Positions 13,361 through 24,985 of a DNA stretch of 64,000 nt are shown here, piece after piece. Below the pieces are notes generated by a model. That model was not told the DNA's origin. It was given only the letters and a program-made list of their open reading frames with translations, and did not search any database. The stretch's first letter is position 1; every line of letters begins with the position of its first letter. Both the position numbers and the translations under genes were made by a program. Origin of the DNA: Trichopria drosophilae (taxonomy: Eukaryota > Arthropoda > Insecta > Hymenoptera > Diapriidae); contig CM059585.1 in assembly GCA_030407085.1 (NCBI GenBank), positions 2,985,001-3,049,000 of the forward strand. Direction: 5' to 3'.

Positions 13361-14110
13361 AGCTTTTAATGCTGTTAACATATACATACTCAGTTTCTAC
13401 GTTATCGCACTTGATGTTTATTGCATTGATTATATTTATGACATCAGTTATATTTTTTCGTTACTGCCATTTTTAAACTTGAAATTACTTGTGTTTATTA
13501 TGTTTTTAATACTCTCAACGTTTACGCCGCTAGTCATGTAATTGACTTCCTATCATCTTTACGACGAGTTTTAATCTGGTATTTACCTCTTTTTGTTGAC
13601 ACGTTGGATATGGTTGATGTTTTGGGTTAATAGATCTTTGCAACAATTCTCCTGTTTGTTAAGTTTATTATTATTGTTATATGTCAGTTTTTTAATATTG
13701 TTGACATTCAAACGTTTTCTAAAAATCAAACCATTTGTTTGTTGTAATTTTTGGGTTGATAGCATTATTTGCTTCGCATACCTACTCTAAAAACTCTAGG
13801 TTTTTAAAATTTCGATGTTTATACGGATTGCGGTTTAACTTTTACCTTTGTTCTTAACTCGTTGTATGTTTCTTAAGTTGTGTGAGCATACCAAAGACCT
13901 TTTTTCGTTTCTCCAATATATTCTAATAAAAATAAATACGGTTTAATATTTTTTACGTTACTCTTTGTAAGCAAGTAAGTGTAGGAAGACAAAAATGAAC
14001 ACGAAATTGAAACATTGTCTCCTGAACTCTTGGAAGAAAGGCAGACTATACTTACTTCAAATGGTAAAAAATAATTTGTGCAACAGCACAATGCCACAAT
14101 CTCGCGTCGA
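13361..14110. other. AT-rich non-coding stretch
   Basis: T-rich sequence continues from the minisatellite but without its clear word structure. I see no gene, RNA or transposon end here. Confidence 0.5.
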
Positions 14111-14860
14111 TTAATTCGAGCGTGGAGAACCTTTCTCGCACGCCCCGGTCGCGGCGTTTGGCCGTAATCAAGCCTTAGAACGTCGGTGGAATCATTCGAT
14201 TTTCGGTCTCTCTAGAATTTTGATTATGAAAAGAAGAGGCTCTCGTGAAAGAGGCTATGTCGAAGCGATAAAAGGGAAGATACGGGGAAGCGGCAAACAA
14301 AAGGAGATGAGAGAGAGAGAGCTTGCGAGTAGGTCGGGGATGGCTTTTGACGCTTTCAACACGGACGAACGCCTCCCAGGGTATGCGTGTGTGGGTGTGT
14401 GTGCGTGCCGGGTGTGTGCAACCCTTATACCCGCAAGTTACTATAGCTTCCTAATTGAGTCCAGCAGTTCCAGCGACCTTCCCGGTTCGCATTCTTTGTT
14501 CCGTATATACTCATTGTTCCGCGGAGCTTTTTCAAATCAGGGATCCGTATCGCGCTCGAGACTCTGGCCCATTTTGTTTCGCTGCACCCTGACGCGCACC
14601 TAACCAATCCACACCCACACACCCACATTCCCACAAACACACACATGTATATTATAGACGCGAGTGTGCGGTCGTGCACGTAACAGTCGGCTCTCTGTGA
14701 CGCCCGATACGCATATATGAGCACGCCTGACGCGAAAGTGCAGGGGATTTGTCGAGGAATATAGGCAGTGTGTACCGTACAAATAGGGCTGCGCGGATTT
14801 CCTGCACTTTTCTGCAGATTTCGGAAAATTGGATTGCTGAATTTCCCTTATGCGACATTT
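14110..14860. other. CpG-rich patch with GT and CA tracts
   Basis: This GC-richer patch contains a degenerate GT-rich tract (about 14383-14420) and, some 200 bp later, a CA-rich tract (about 14604-14645) on the same strand. The two could pair as an imperfect hairpin. ORFs of 90-127 codons cross it on both strands, but their predicted proteins show no domain and mostly reflect the tracts. A regulatory or promoter role is possible but not demonstrated. Confidence 0.35.
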
Positions 14861-14986
14861 CTTTTTTAAAATCATTTTTGCCTTCTTAAATCCGGATTAC
14901 GTAACGATGGGAGTGGAAAATATTTTTTAAGTCGTTTAATTGGGGAATTTTATTTAACATTTTTTAGAGTGCAAAGGAACATGCTA

Positions 14987-15762
14987 CACTCTAAAATTAT
15001 TGGACTCAATTGCGGAGTCCAAGAGAGAGTAATCGTTAAATTTCACTCATATAGGCTTCAATTTTACTTTCTTGGAGTCACATTTGCTCCTTTGGGGTAT
15101 TTCAGGCTAGGTTTGAATCCCTTTATCGGTGTAGTTATATACTGCATCGAAAACTGGTTATTACGTTGCCGGCCGACAGAACATGTTTTATTCCAACTCG
15201 TTGTAACTTATTCAATTATGAAAATTTTGAAACGAATAAAAAAACAAATTGGTCGTTAGAGTTTTCTGCATCTAATGAAGAATGAACAAATTATATATCT
15301 TAATAAACAATGAAGTTTTTTAGGGCCTTGAAGCATATGACGCGTTGGTCATCGGCTGCAACCAACTTTAAACATTCATTACTTTCTGACTATTAGACCA
15401 ATAAAGATAAAACTTTCCAGAAAATTTGTTCATACCTTTGTGAACAACTTTCTCGCTGACAGTTTTCGGATACTCGAAATTTGCTCATTAAACGAAGAGC
15501 CAGAAGGTATATTTTGCAGTTGCGTAGAAAAAAATTAATAACTTTATTGTTTATTGCGACATATAATTTATTATTTCATCATTAGATGCGGAAATCTCTA
15601 TCGAACAATTTCCTGTCTATACGGCATTCAGTCGCCTTTCTCTTTTTCCGTATTTATTGACACCATAAAACTACATTTTGACTCCAAAGAACTCAAATGT
15701 AGTCGGTCTACCCCATTTTCTACTCCTTTGGACTGAAATTTGAGTCCAATAATTTTAGAGTG
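14987..15762. mobile_element. Non-autonomous TA-flanked inverted-repeat DNA transposon
   Basis: The element starts CACTCTAAAATTATTGGACT and ends with the reverse complement of that sequence. The perfect terminal inverted repeat is about 23 bp, and weaker subterminal similarity (TTGGAGTC blocks) extends to roughly 110 bp. Both ends abut TA (14985-14986 and 15763-15764), the target duplication expected of Tc1/mariner-superfamily insertions. The 776-bp interior is AT-rich and has no transposase ORF, so the copy would need an enzyme in trans. A further partial TTTTTAGAGTG sits just outside the left end at about 14961-14971. Confidence 0.85.
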
Positions 15763-17693
15763 TATTCCATAACTGGATCATAGGACGTTCTCCGCATGGG
15801 CTTAGGAAAATGGATCTTATGTTTAATAGTGATTTTCGAGAAAAAATTTCCCTTTCTGTATGTTTCGCGCCTGACATTTATGTATTTGTTCTGTTTTGTT
15901 AAATTAATTATGTTGGTGCTTTCTCTCTCTTATACATGTATACTTACATTGTAGCATATTGTTTAAGTCGAATGCATAATAAGCGAGAGACCCAGGTTCG
16001 TTTCCCCACCGGGACAAGTTTTTTATGTATTTATTTACTTGCGTTATTTGTGTATATTCGACCGTTTAATATATTAATACCGAATAATATAAATTGATTT
16101 AAAAACGAACAAAACTATTATAATTTTCCGAATTTGTTAATGTGTCGGTTAATTTTCTTCTAAGATATATTTTTGATGCATCTAAAAGATGTCTTATAGA
16201 TATCTAAAAGATATCAAAAATGTTTGCGTAAGACATCAAAAAGATATCTTCTAGAACAAAGGAATCATATAATTATAAACACAACATGCTTTTTTAATAT
16301 ATGATTGCCTAAAATTTAATTTTTATAAAATTATTTTGTTACAACTTGGTATTTTTATTAATTATTAATATTAGTACATTTTTTTTTCAGAAAGCAATTG
16401 TATTTAAATATTCTGCATATTAATATACAAATGTCAGTTTACATCATTTTAATACCTTCATCACCAATTTATGTTGAAATTCTGTCAATCATAGCGTAAA
16501 AAATATAAATGGAACACGTAGTGTAACAAGCTCATTTATCGCAGTGAAACTAAAGAAAAATAATAAGCAACCGAAATAATAACACGAGCAAACTAATTTA
16601 CTAGTAAATTGGAGTATTTTACAAAATGTTCGAGGCTCGTAAAGTTAGAAAAAATGGGCTTTCATAGGTGATAAATGAGGTATTTTCTTGGTCGTTTTTA
16701 CGCTTTATTCTTGTCTCTTTGTCCTTCCTGACTCTTCTCTTAGAAATAATTCAACTCCGTGCAGATGGCGCAACTTTATAAAGTAGGCTAAAACGTCTCG
16801 GATTCTGCTCGGAAAGATTCTTGCGGGGGTGAGGGCACTTTGGCAAATATTCACTGTTATTAGTACTAACTAACACTGTTTCGAAAAAAATGAGATTCAG
16901 CGCCAGAAAATGTGATGGAGTAATTTTTAATTATTGACTAAATATGTGTTTTTAATATTGAAAATAAAAAATCAACCATTCGATACACGGTGATGTGAAA
17001 AATGTCTTGCATTAAACTTAAATTAGAAATGAGAACAAAGAAATGAATTCTGATAGTTTATGTATGTTGAAAAATTCGTAAATTTAACTACAATTTCCAT
17101 CAACGACTTTTAGGATTAAACGAAAAACACAATCCTTAGTGCATCTGCTAAGAGGTAACGTGTCTTTCATTCCTTCTCTTTTTTCTTTGAGAAGTAATTT
17201 ACAGGCAGAATGCGCGACTTTATAAACTAGGTTGATATATCTCCTCGGGGAAGATGCTTCCACTACATCGGCAAAAAAAAAACAGTTGACAAAACCAACC
17301 GGATGGGATTTCTCTTGCGTGAAATTCAAACACTTGGAAGTAGCTGGAGTGCCTTGGACCGGCAAAAACTATCGAATTAGCACGCGTCTTATTTACCTAA
17401 TCTTGAGTTTATATATGGTACCGTTTTCGGGAGACAATATATTTAATTACTTTGCAATTCTATTGATGTCTAACGTAGTTTGCAGTCTAGGTTGGCCAAA
17501 CTATATGTATATATTTCTCTAATACGTCGAACATCCAACATCATGAGATATCATTCCACATTGTTATCCAAAATCATCATTGGTCATCTGATATCATAAA
17601 ACGAATGACGAGATCAAGAATTAGACTCTGGTCATTTTGACATTCATGTCATTGATTGTCATTAGTAAATTAGTACAGAATGAAATTGTCTAG
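15763..17693. other. Non-coding stretch with a tRNA-like B box and a diverged duplication
   Basis: Near 15985-16015 the sequence CCCAGGTTCGTTTCCCC resembles a tRNA T-arm/B box, but no matching A box or acceptor stem can be assembled. At 16160-16260 several short palindromic words (ATCTAAAAGAT, AGATATC) cluster. Segments 16723-16803 and 17161-17252 are diverged copies of each other (shared ACTTTATAAA..TAGG core), about 445 bp apart. No gene is recognised. Confidence 0.4.
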
Positions 17694-17695
17694 TA

Positions 17696-17894
17696 CAGTA
17701 GAATCTCGGTATATTTACACACTCTGTTCCTCGCCTTCCCCTCCCGTCTCGTATTTACGAAACGCAGGGAAGTGCCGCTTCTCCCACTCCCCTCAGTCAC
17801 GTTATTTTCGTGACGTCACAGCAGGCCCTGTGGTCCCAGTCCGCAAGGAGGGGGAAAAGAGGGCGACGACAGGTAAATATAACGAGACGGCAGA
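17696..17894 (-). mobile_element. Pogo/Tigger-like MITE, copy 1 (truncated)
   Basis: It begins CAGTAGAATCTCGGTATATT directly after a TA dinucleotide and carries the same subterminal blocks as the copies at 59099 and 61526, including TAAATATAACGAGACGG near its right end. Its central block (GTGACGTCACAGCAGG) matches copy 3 in reverse complement, so it lies in the opposite orientation. The right terminal repeat is not recognisable. The CAGT start, TCTCG motif and TA target resemble pogo/Tigger-type termini, which is an inference from general family knowledge. No transposase is present. Confidence 0.7.
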
Positions 17895-19001
17895 GTAACA
17901 GATTTTACGTACATTATACACGTTTTTGAGACAGATTTTATATTATATTCTCTAAATTGTATATTTATTAGGTATGCGTATTGTGTAATCAAAATTGATG
18001 TATGTCATACAAGAAAATGGCTTTCGTATTTCGCGAAACTGAACAGTGGACGTGACATTTGCTTAGGGATAGTGGACTCGCGCAAATTTACTATTGAAGT
18101 TGCTGGACGTATCAGGAAATCAATCCTCGTTTCTGATGGATACAGTAATTCTGTGTATTTTGTTCACTATGTAAACCGTGCATAGGATGCATGACTGAAT
18201 AGTAATGCGATGAGTTCATATACTCAATGATGATGATTTAGTTTGCTCGTAGTTTATCGAATTATTTTTTTAACCGTTGATATAGCTTTACTAAAGTTTA
18301 TTAATAAATAATAAATGTCAACAATATTTTTTCATTAAGAAATTTCAATAGTAGTACATAAAACTGTCAGTGTCAAAATATTGTCGTGAGATCGAGGGGA
18401 TGATTCGAACAGTTTTGTGGTATTTGTTCATAGATTTCATTGAATAATTAGTTTATTATTTAACAATTATAAAAATGTAGTTATATTTGTGCGAATCTCA
18501 TTTCAAAAAAGGTGTAGAATGAGCTAATTTTATTCTTATCCTGATGTCGATAATTTTGCTAATTTTCTCGTATTGTTGCTATTTTGTAGAGTTTTAGGTT
18601 AATTTTACGAACTTATCAGCGGTTTCTTAATAAAACTAAGTTCAAAAGAGCGTTTATTTTTGTTTTTTAATACCTCCATGAATGACAGATTCAAAATTCT
18701 TCAAATTATCTCGAAAAATGTTACTAGATATCTGATGGAAGATCATCTAGAAGAGTTACACAGTTGAGAGTAATGTGCATAGAGAGATAATACTAGTGAT
18801 TTAATTGTTATAAATAATATCTAACTGTCTTCGAATTTTTCTTGATGTTGAAATTTTTCCTGCCTGTTGTCAAAATTCCCAAATCTACTTCTCGATATCA
18901 TCAGATCGTAAGATGCTCCTGAAGAAGTCCTCATGGGGATTTGCTGTGTGGGATTAACTCACTATAGTTACCAATTCACTTAACATTTTCGATATGAACT
19001 C
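17895..19001. other. AT-rich non-coding stretch
   Basis: I see nothing identifiable here: no ORF above 60 codons, no repeat ends and no RNA gene. Confidence 0.5.
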
Positions 19002-19270
19002 CTCCCTCTGTAATAGTTTCCCTACATTATACTCGTCTTTCTAAGCACATCCGTAATTGTAGTCCCAAAATATTCCGTAATTGTTGTCCAGGTTCCCCTT
19101 CCAAGTGCGCCGTAAAAGGAAAGGTACACTGGCGCATGCGCACGTATGTTCAATTTACTATGACATGTCGAGAGAAGGGGAAGTAGGGGGCGGTAACGGT
19201 AGACAAGGAACTATGGAGGGGATGAAGGGAAATTCGGCCCGACCGGAGACCAATTATTATGGAGGGATGA
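19002..19270 (+). mobile_element. MITE-like unit with CTCCCTCTGTAAT ends, left copy
   Basis: The unit begins CTCCCTCTGTAAT and ends with the inverted form ATTATGGAGGGATG. Inside are repeated CCGTAATTGTTGTCC-type words and a CpG-rich core (GGCGCATGCGCACGT). It aligns along most of its length with the reverse complement of 20577-20822. No transposase and no clear target duplication are visible. The two copies may be independent insertions of one MITE family or the arms of one 1.8 kb foldback element. Confidence 0.65.
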
Positions 19271-20576
19271 TTGTAATGTTTACATAACATTTTGCAGTAA
19301 ATTATAGTTTTTCTTAATTGGATAAAAAAGATATTTTTGAGCGACAATTTCCAAGCAACTTAAATCTTTTTTTTTTATACCGGTTTTGTTGGATTTTACG
19401 TAGGATAATTACGTTATGTAGTGCCCAATTCTGTACCTTTCCTGGTTTTTTACTCGAATAATTAATATAATGCTGCACTGGAAAATTTTTCAGGTAAATA
19501 TTTACTAAAATAGTCGTAGTTACTAAAACTCTTAAATCAAGAAAACATTTTGATATAAACGTTTCATCTTTTTAGTAAATTTGACGAAAATCTATAAGAA
19601 ATGGTTTTTTCATGTATACTGAATAAATACTAACACTGACTAAATATTAGTTTGCTGGTTAGCATCTACACATTCAGTAAATTCAATTACATATTAGTTC
19701 TTTCAACCGAATTATGATACCAATGGAATAGCATTTCGTTAATTTAATTAAAATGTTACTAAATATTTAGCGGATAACATGGAACCACATATCTAATCAA
19801 TATTATTAAATTATGTACGTGGTGTAAGTATTCGTTGTAAATATTCATTTCAATTTACATTTTTGAGGTGTAGTAAATAAACGCACGGTAAATTCTTACA
19901 AATTACTTACATTTCGTTTGACATGCTGCGGTTGCTATATTTTAAATAAATCTAAATTTATTTTATGTCAATTTAGTTACACTTTTTGATTGAGAGTAAG
20001 AAGGGCAGTTTGGTACATCATTACTAAATGTACATACAATGAGTAATATGTAATTAATTAGTGCTATTAAAAACTTTCTGTCTTAACTTGAGTAACGTAT
20101 GCATTATGCATATTTTAAATATTGCAGGCTACATTTTCTATAAAACTAGTGAATTTAGTTACTCTTTCATTCAGTTAATACCTAAACATAAAATTTGAAT
20201 TTTATACATCGTTTTCCATACACTTTTGACAAGTTTCATCAAAGTAATATAATTAAGAATATATTAGAAGGTTTCATCTTTTATCTTTTATGCAAATAAA
20301 AATATCATCTAGTTAAACTTTACAAAATTTTTAAAAATTTGTTATTTGATGCATTATTTTTCAAAAATCATGTAGGCTTCTTTTCGTTAACGACTTTTTT
20401 AGTCAAATAATCATTGCCATAGTTGTTAATTTTACTACTTATATTTAAATTAATATTTAGTAACTAAACTTATTACTGAGATTTTTTGAAGACGTCAAAT
20501 TCATTTATAGATTGAATTTAAGTAATTATTTTCTTAGTTTTTTCAACTTCATTTGAGGACCAACTAAACTACAGTT
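19271..20576. repeat. AT-rich domain enriched in TTTACTAA/TTAGTAA words
   Basis: Between the two inverted MITE-like units the sequence is about 80% AT, with frequent TTTACTAA, TAGTAAA and GTTACTAA words in both orientations. A similar texture recurs at about 40380-41100. There are no ORFs and no fixed repeat period. It could be interior filler of a foldback element or independent cryptic simple sequence. Confidence 0.35.
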
Positions 20577-20822
20577 CTCCCTCCGTAATTGCTGTCCGGT
20601 CTGGGACGAATTTCCCCTCATTGCCCCCATAATTGCTTGTCTATCATTCCCGCCCCTGCTTCTCCTTCTCTATGTATGTCACAGTTAATAAAACACACGT
20701 GCGCACGCGCCAGTGCGCCTGGAAGGAGGAACCTGGACAACAATTAAAGAATATTTTGGGATTACAATTACAGATGAAATTAGGAAGACAACAATTATGG
20801 TGGAGAAGAATTACAGAGGGAT
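20577..20822 (-). mobile_element. MITE-like unit with CTCCCTCCGTAAT ends, right copy (inverted)
   Basis: This is the reverse-complement partner of 19002-19270. Shared landmarks read on the minus strand are ATCCCTCTGTAATT, AATTGTTGTCCAGGTTCC, GGCGCGTGCGCACGT, AGAGAAGG..AAGCAGGGG and GGGGAAATTCG. Its own ends are inverted repeats of each other. The preceding bases (TACAGTT) recall the CAGT starts of pogo-like elements, but the match is too short to classify it. No coding capacity. Confidence 0.65.
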
Positions 20823-23190
20823 GACTTTATTCACAACGGTTAGAAAAGAGTGGAATTTACAAAGAATCTTTTTTTCAAACTTTTGTACTAATGCCAAGTA
20901 AAATTTTTGAAATGCTCCACCCAATATGGCGGACAAAAATGAATTAGGTTGTTTTTCCGAAAAGCATAGTTAAAACTGATGTAATACGATTTCCAAGATG
21001 TTCTCGAACTTACTAAATTCATTTTATTTCCTTATTTTATATGTTTAGATTCTGACTCATTGACATTTTTATTTACTTTCAGTTCCTTCATTTTGTGACA
21101 GATGCGCAGGCTTAAATAAACAATATTTTTTCTCAATCTTGAAATTTTGAAAATTGTTGAACAATTCAATTTTACGTTTTCAATATTTTGAATAAACTGT
21201 GCATTATGGTACAGTTATTTCAAATCATTTAGTTAATAAAATAACCCAAAATAAACGTTTATTTACTTATTTATTTATTATTGAAGAAGTTTTTTAATTC
21301 TGAGATAAACTCAGAGCCGTAGCCTTTTTTATGTTTGTCCTGTTGCAGAGTTCTTTTCTTATGTCAAATATTTATTTATATGATGGAGAAGTAAAATTTA
21401 AATTAAAATAATTGTTGCAACTATTCAACGACAGCAATACGAGTATTTCATTACATTAATGAGGATCAGTAGGGTCATTACTCGCTGAGGACGTCTTCAC
21501 GTTTCTGCATCCTTTGACTAAGCATGCATTCAATTTTCTCTGTACCGAGAAACGATCGGGTTTGTTCCAGTTGACTTCAGACACTAACCACGGAGTCTTC
21601 TATATACGCCCGACTTCTCAATAGTCCTGATGGAGCAAACTGGAAACTCTCTATACCCAAATAACCGATACATTTAACCGACCTTTTAAAACCTAGCGAC
21701 TTTAAAACATATAACGCAAATAAAATGAAAAATTTATGTGTAAAACTGTCGACTGTTATAACATTTGTAAAACAAAGTTTTCTCAAACAGCTGCGAAACA
21801 ACTATATTAAAATCTCAAACGAAAGTGCTCCGAACCGTAAACATAATAAAAGTGACGAAACACGACATAAACATACGTTTTTGCGGCCTTGCGAAAAGCA
21901 CTAATTAAAATAGGACGCGCTTTACTTTTTAGAGTTCTGCATCTAATTGAAAATAACATTCAATGTAAAACGAGCTTTTACCGTGTTGGGTATGCTGAAA
22001 ACGCAACGAAAGTTGCTGTCCGTTTTCCTCCGTGGACATTTTTTCGAAATAAAAGAGGCGAATGCACCTGCTTTAATTAATTTGCAATTAATGAGACCAA
22101 TCGCGTTCATGAAATTCGAGTAAAATAATTCCTGGTGCATAAAGAATCCGAGTTTTTATCGGGCTTTGTCTGTTACTGTCTAAAAAATGTCAATTTATAA
22201 ATTGCATTTTTAGGTTGAAATGTCCTAATTTAATTAAAATAATACTACAGAAAAAGTCTAAGAGAAGTTGGCGCTGTTATACTTTGGAGGTTGTTACGGA
22301 AAGAAAAATCTCCGTGATCGTTTGAGCTTGCGAGCTTTTCCGGCACTGCAGGATAACGGCTATATTCTTCCCATAAATTGCCATGGAGGTTTCGGCCTAC
22401 AGGTCGCGACTTCATCCGCAGGTATTTTAATGGTAGAGCCGTTAAAAAAACAGTAATTTTAAAGCGTGACGTAAAAGGTTTTATAAGACCGTTCAAAAAG
22501 GACTACCTCCCTCTTTTTTATATATAATAAATCGCTGCTTGAAATTAATAGGAAGTGCTCCAGCACCCGGCTAGGATAAGAATTCTATAAAACTTAATTT
22601 TCGCCGGGACGTTAAATTAACGAGGTTATATACATTTTATGTAGTGAAAGATCGAAAAATTAATCATTCGGACGGTACATACCACTGTGCTTTTGTGCCC
22701 TTCTATGGATTTTCGATAGAAATGCGATTATGATATTGAGCAGCGTTTTATAGATTCGAGCGAGAAAAATTTACGATCCTGAATTTCGTAATGAATTTAA
22801 TTGTGGATTTCAGTTCGGAAATTTTGAAATGCGGAAGATGCGTAATTGGCATGCGAACTTTGGAAATTTATCCCTTTGAAAATTACGGTTTCAATTAAAT
22901 TTCATATTAAAATCCAAGTCTATTATGCATAAGGACATGCAGTGTCTCTGAAATAAATCACTTTGACATTTTGGAATCTTTTATCTTTATTGAAGATTCG
23001 TATCTTTTATTCACGATGATGATCGGTATATCGATTTCTAGTTTTATATTTTTATTTATAGAAAACGTTTATAATGAGTACGTTAATATGATTAATTAAT
23101 CTTCTACGCACCTACACTAAAGCAACTAATTTGAATGTCACAGCTAAGACCTACAATAAAAAAGTACTTGAAAAAACTTCGCAGGTTTAT
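20823..23190. other. Non-coding stretch, no gene recognised
   Basis: Short ORFs of up to 83 codons lie on both strands around 21577-22496, without domain signatures. A CCAATATGGCGGAC word at about 20923 resembles the CCGCCATTTTG core of the tandem repeats at 24.1-24.5 kb. A moderately CpG-rich patch lies at 21880-22080. Nothing else is identifiable. Confidence 0.45.
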
Positions 23191-23205
23191 CACTAGGTGG
23201 CGCGG
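23191..23205 (+). promoter_or_regulatory. CTCF-like motif
   Basis: CACTAGGTGGCGCGG closely resembles the AGGTGGCGC core recognised by the insulator protein CTCF in flies and other animals. It points toward the similar motifs at 24673 and 24971, which lie on the opposite strand. Binding is inferred from the motif only. Confidence 0.4.
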
Positions 23206-23599
23206 TTATTCGTTTCTCGCAAGCGAAAGAAAATAACATAAAATTTTTTTTTTAAACTAGTTCCGTTAGATTTTTTACTAAAATAATAGTATAGTTATTT
23301 CTCCAGTTCTTTGTTTAGTTTGAATCAAAACTGAAAACAGGTAAAACAACATTATTTATATGTCATAATTACATAAGTAATTATTATTTAAAATTATTTA
23401 CATTCCTATTAACGCATTCAGATCAGTTTTGTGGCTATTTTCTGTTACATTTGTGATGAATAAACAAATAAAAATTGTTAAGAAGACATAATTGTTTATT
23501 GTTTAGATTGTATAAATAAACAAAGATGAAAAATAGCGTTTTTTTCGAAAGAATTTATTATTGACGATGTTTTCAAAGCTAATTACTCGAAATTTGGTA

Positions 23600-23710
23600 T
23601 GGCAATGCTTTTGAAGTCGCTGATTACGAATCTGACGTCACTTTTACGAAATTCAAAATGCCGGATTCAAGATGGCGGCAAACCAAATACAAAACGGCAA
23701 TAATATCGGT
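23600..23710 (-). repeat. Inverted copy of the 24.1-24.5 kb tandem repeat unit
   Basis: Read on the minus strand, this segment contains CCGCCATCTTGAAT, ATTTTGAATTT, AGATTCGTAATCAGCGAC and TTTCGAGTAATTAG in the same order as the tandem units at 24090-24530. It is a diverged single unit in opposite orientation about 400 bp upstream of the array. Confidence 0.6.
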
Positions 23711-24089
23711 GTAAATTCATACATGTAAAACAACCGTATTCATAAGATATATTTATAGTATATTCCTAGCTCTTGAACTATTGCTGTTCGATCAGAAACA
23801 GCATGTAAATAGCCTAACCTTATAGAATTTTGCTGTTTTTCTAATCTATATGAGAACTTATATATATATATATATATTCGGCGAAAAGTGACATTTTAAA
23901 ATTATTTATTACATAAGAGACTTATAATTTGCTTCAATTTTTACATATATCCTTCACATATATATTTTGCCATGCGGGTAACATCCCATTCGCAATCAGC
24001 TACTTGAAAAATGTCTGAATACCGGATATCCTTCACATAAAGTAATATTTTACAAATTTCACATGTTATATTAGATATGAGATTTTGAA

Positions 24090-24530
24090 TTTCAGAGAAC
24101 TAATTCGGATACGTAATCAGCGACTCTAAAAATCGGCGAGTAACAAAATTTTTCCAAATAGTATTATATTTTAAATTTTTGTGCGCCATTTTGAATCTAC
24201 CATCTTGAATTTCCAACAAATAATCTCGGATTCATAATCAGCGACCCCTAAAAACCCCGACTAACAAATTTTTTCCAAATACAGTTATATTTAAAATTTT
24301 TGTCCACTATTTTAGATCCGCCATTTTGAATTTCACAAAGCTAACCTCGGATTCGTAACCAGCGATTCCGAAAACCCCCGAGTAATTTTTTCCAAATACA
24401 GTTATATTTAAAATTTTTATCCGCCATTTTGGATTTCACAAAACTAACCTTGGATTCGTAATCAGCGACTCCGAAAACCCCCGAGTAACATTTTTCAGCT
24501 AAATTGGACAAAAGGAAAAATGCGTGACTC
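24090..24530 (+). repeat. Tandem repeat of about 120 bp, four units
   Basis: The landmark GGATTCGTAATCAGCGAC recurs near 24109, 24230, 24351 and 24454, with spacings of about 121, 121 and 103 bp. Each is followed by a CCCCGAGTAAC..TTTTTCCAAATACAG block and CGCCATTTTGAATTTCACAAA. The units differ by substitutions and small deletions. Single diverged words of this family (AATTCAAAATGGC) also appear near 26189 and 60431. No ORF follows the repeat. Confidence 0.85.
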
Positions 24531-24672
24531 AAAGGGTTAACAAGACAATAAATAAATATCTCTGATAATTTGGTGTACTTTTCGATAATAACGTTTATTT
24601 GAAAATATAATATTTATCTGCTTTAAAAGTGCATGCCAATGAAATATTTACTGCTACTTGCGCAAAAATGCA

Positions 24673-24686
24673 CCGCCATCTAGCGG
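24673..24686 (-). promoter_or_regulatory. CTCF-like motif
   Basis: CCGCCATCTAGCGG is the complement of a CTAGATGGCGG core, resembling the animal CTCF motif. It lies just downstream of the 120-bp tandem array. This is a motif-only inference. Confidence 0.35.
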
Positions 24687-24970
24687 AAAACTTAAATAAT
24701 TTCTTTATTTTACGCATGTAATTTTGGTCTTCTTTCTCTGAATTATGAAACTTCATCTACCGGCAATTGCAGATTGTAAATTTATTGACTTTCCTTTTGT
24801 CAGTGGATAAAATGTATAAAATTTTGTTTGATATGGCTGGATTGATTTCTATAAATTTCGCTAATATTTGCATATAGAAGACTGCGTGTTTTAAACTCTC
24901 CAACACATAAAAAATGTATAACATTACGTCCCATACAGTAAACTTCATCCGTTATCGAGAAACTCTTTAC

Positions 24971-24985
24971 AGCGCCACCTAGGGG
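24971..24985 (-). promoter_or_regulatory. CTCF-like motif
   Basis: AGCGCCACCTAGGGG is the complement of a CTAGGTGGCGCT core, the best CTCF-like match in the window. It is convergent with the motif at 23191, and the 1.8 kb between them holds the repeat array. This is a motif-only inference. Confidence 0.4.

Noticed and set aside
11775..13541. Overlapping plus-strand ORFs of 60-111 codons rich in Met, Phe, Leu and Ser
   Set aside because: They are translations of the TTTCTAATG minisatellite, present in several frames, and resemble membrane proteins only by composition.
15985..16020. tRNA gene suggested by CCAGGTTCGTTTCCCC
   Set aside because: Only the T-arm-like part is present. The upstream 60 bases do not fold into D and anticodon arms.
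24090..24530. CRISPR-like array
   Set aside because: Units are contiguous 103-121 bp tandem repeats with no unique spacers, in an animal-type genome.
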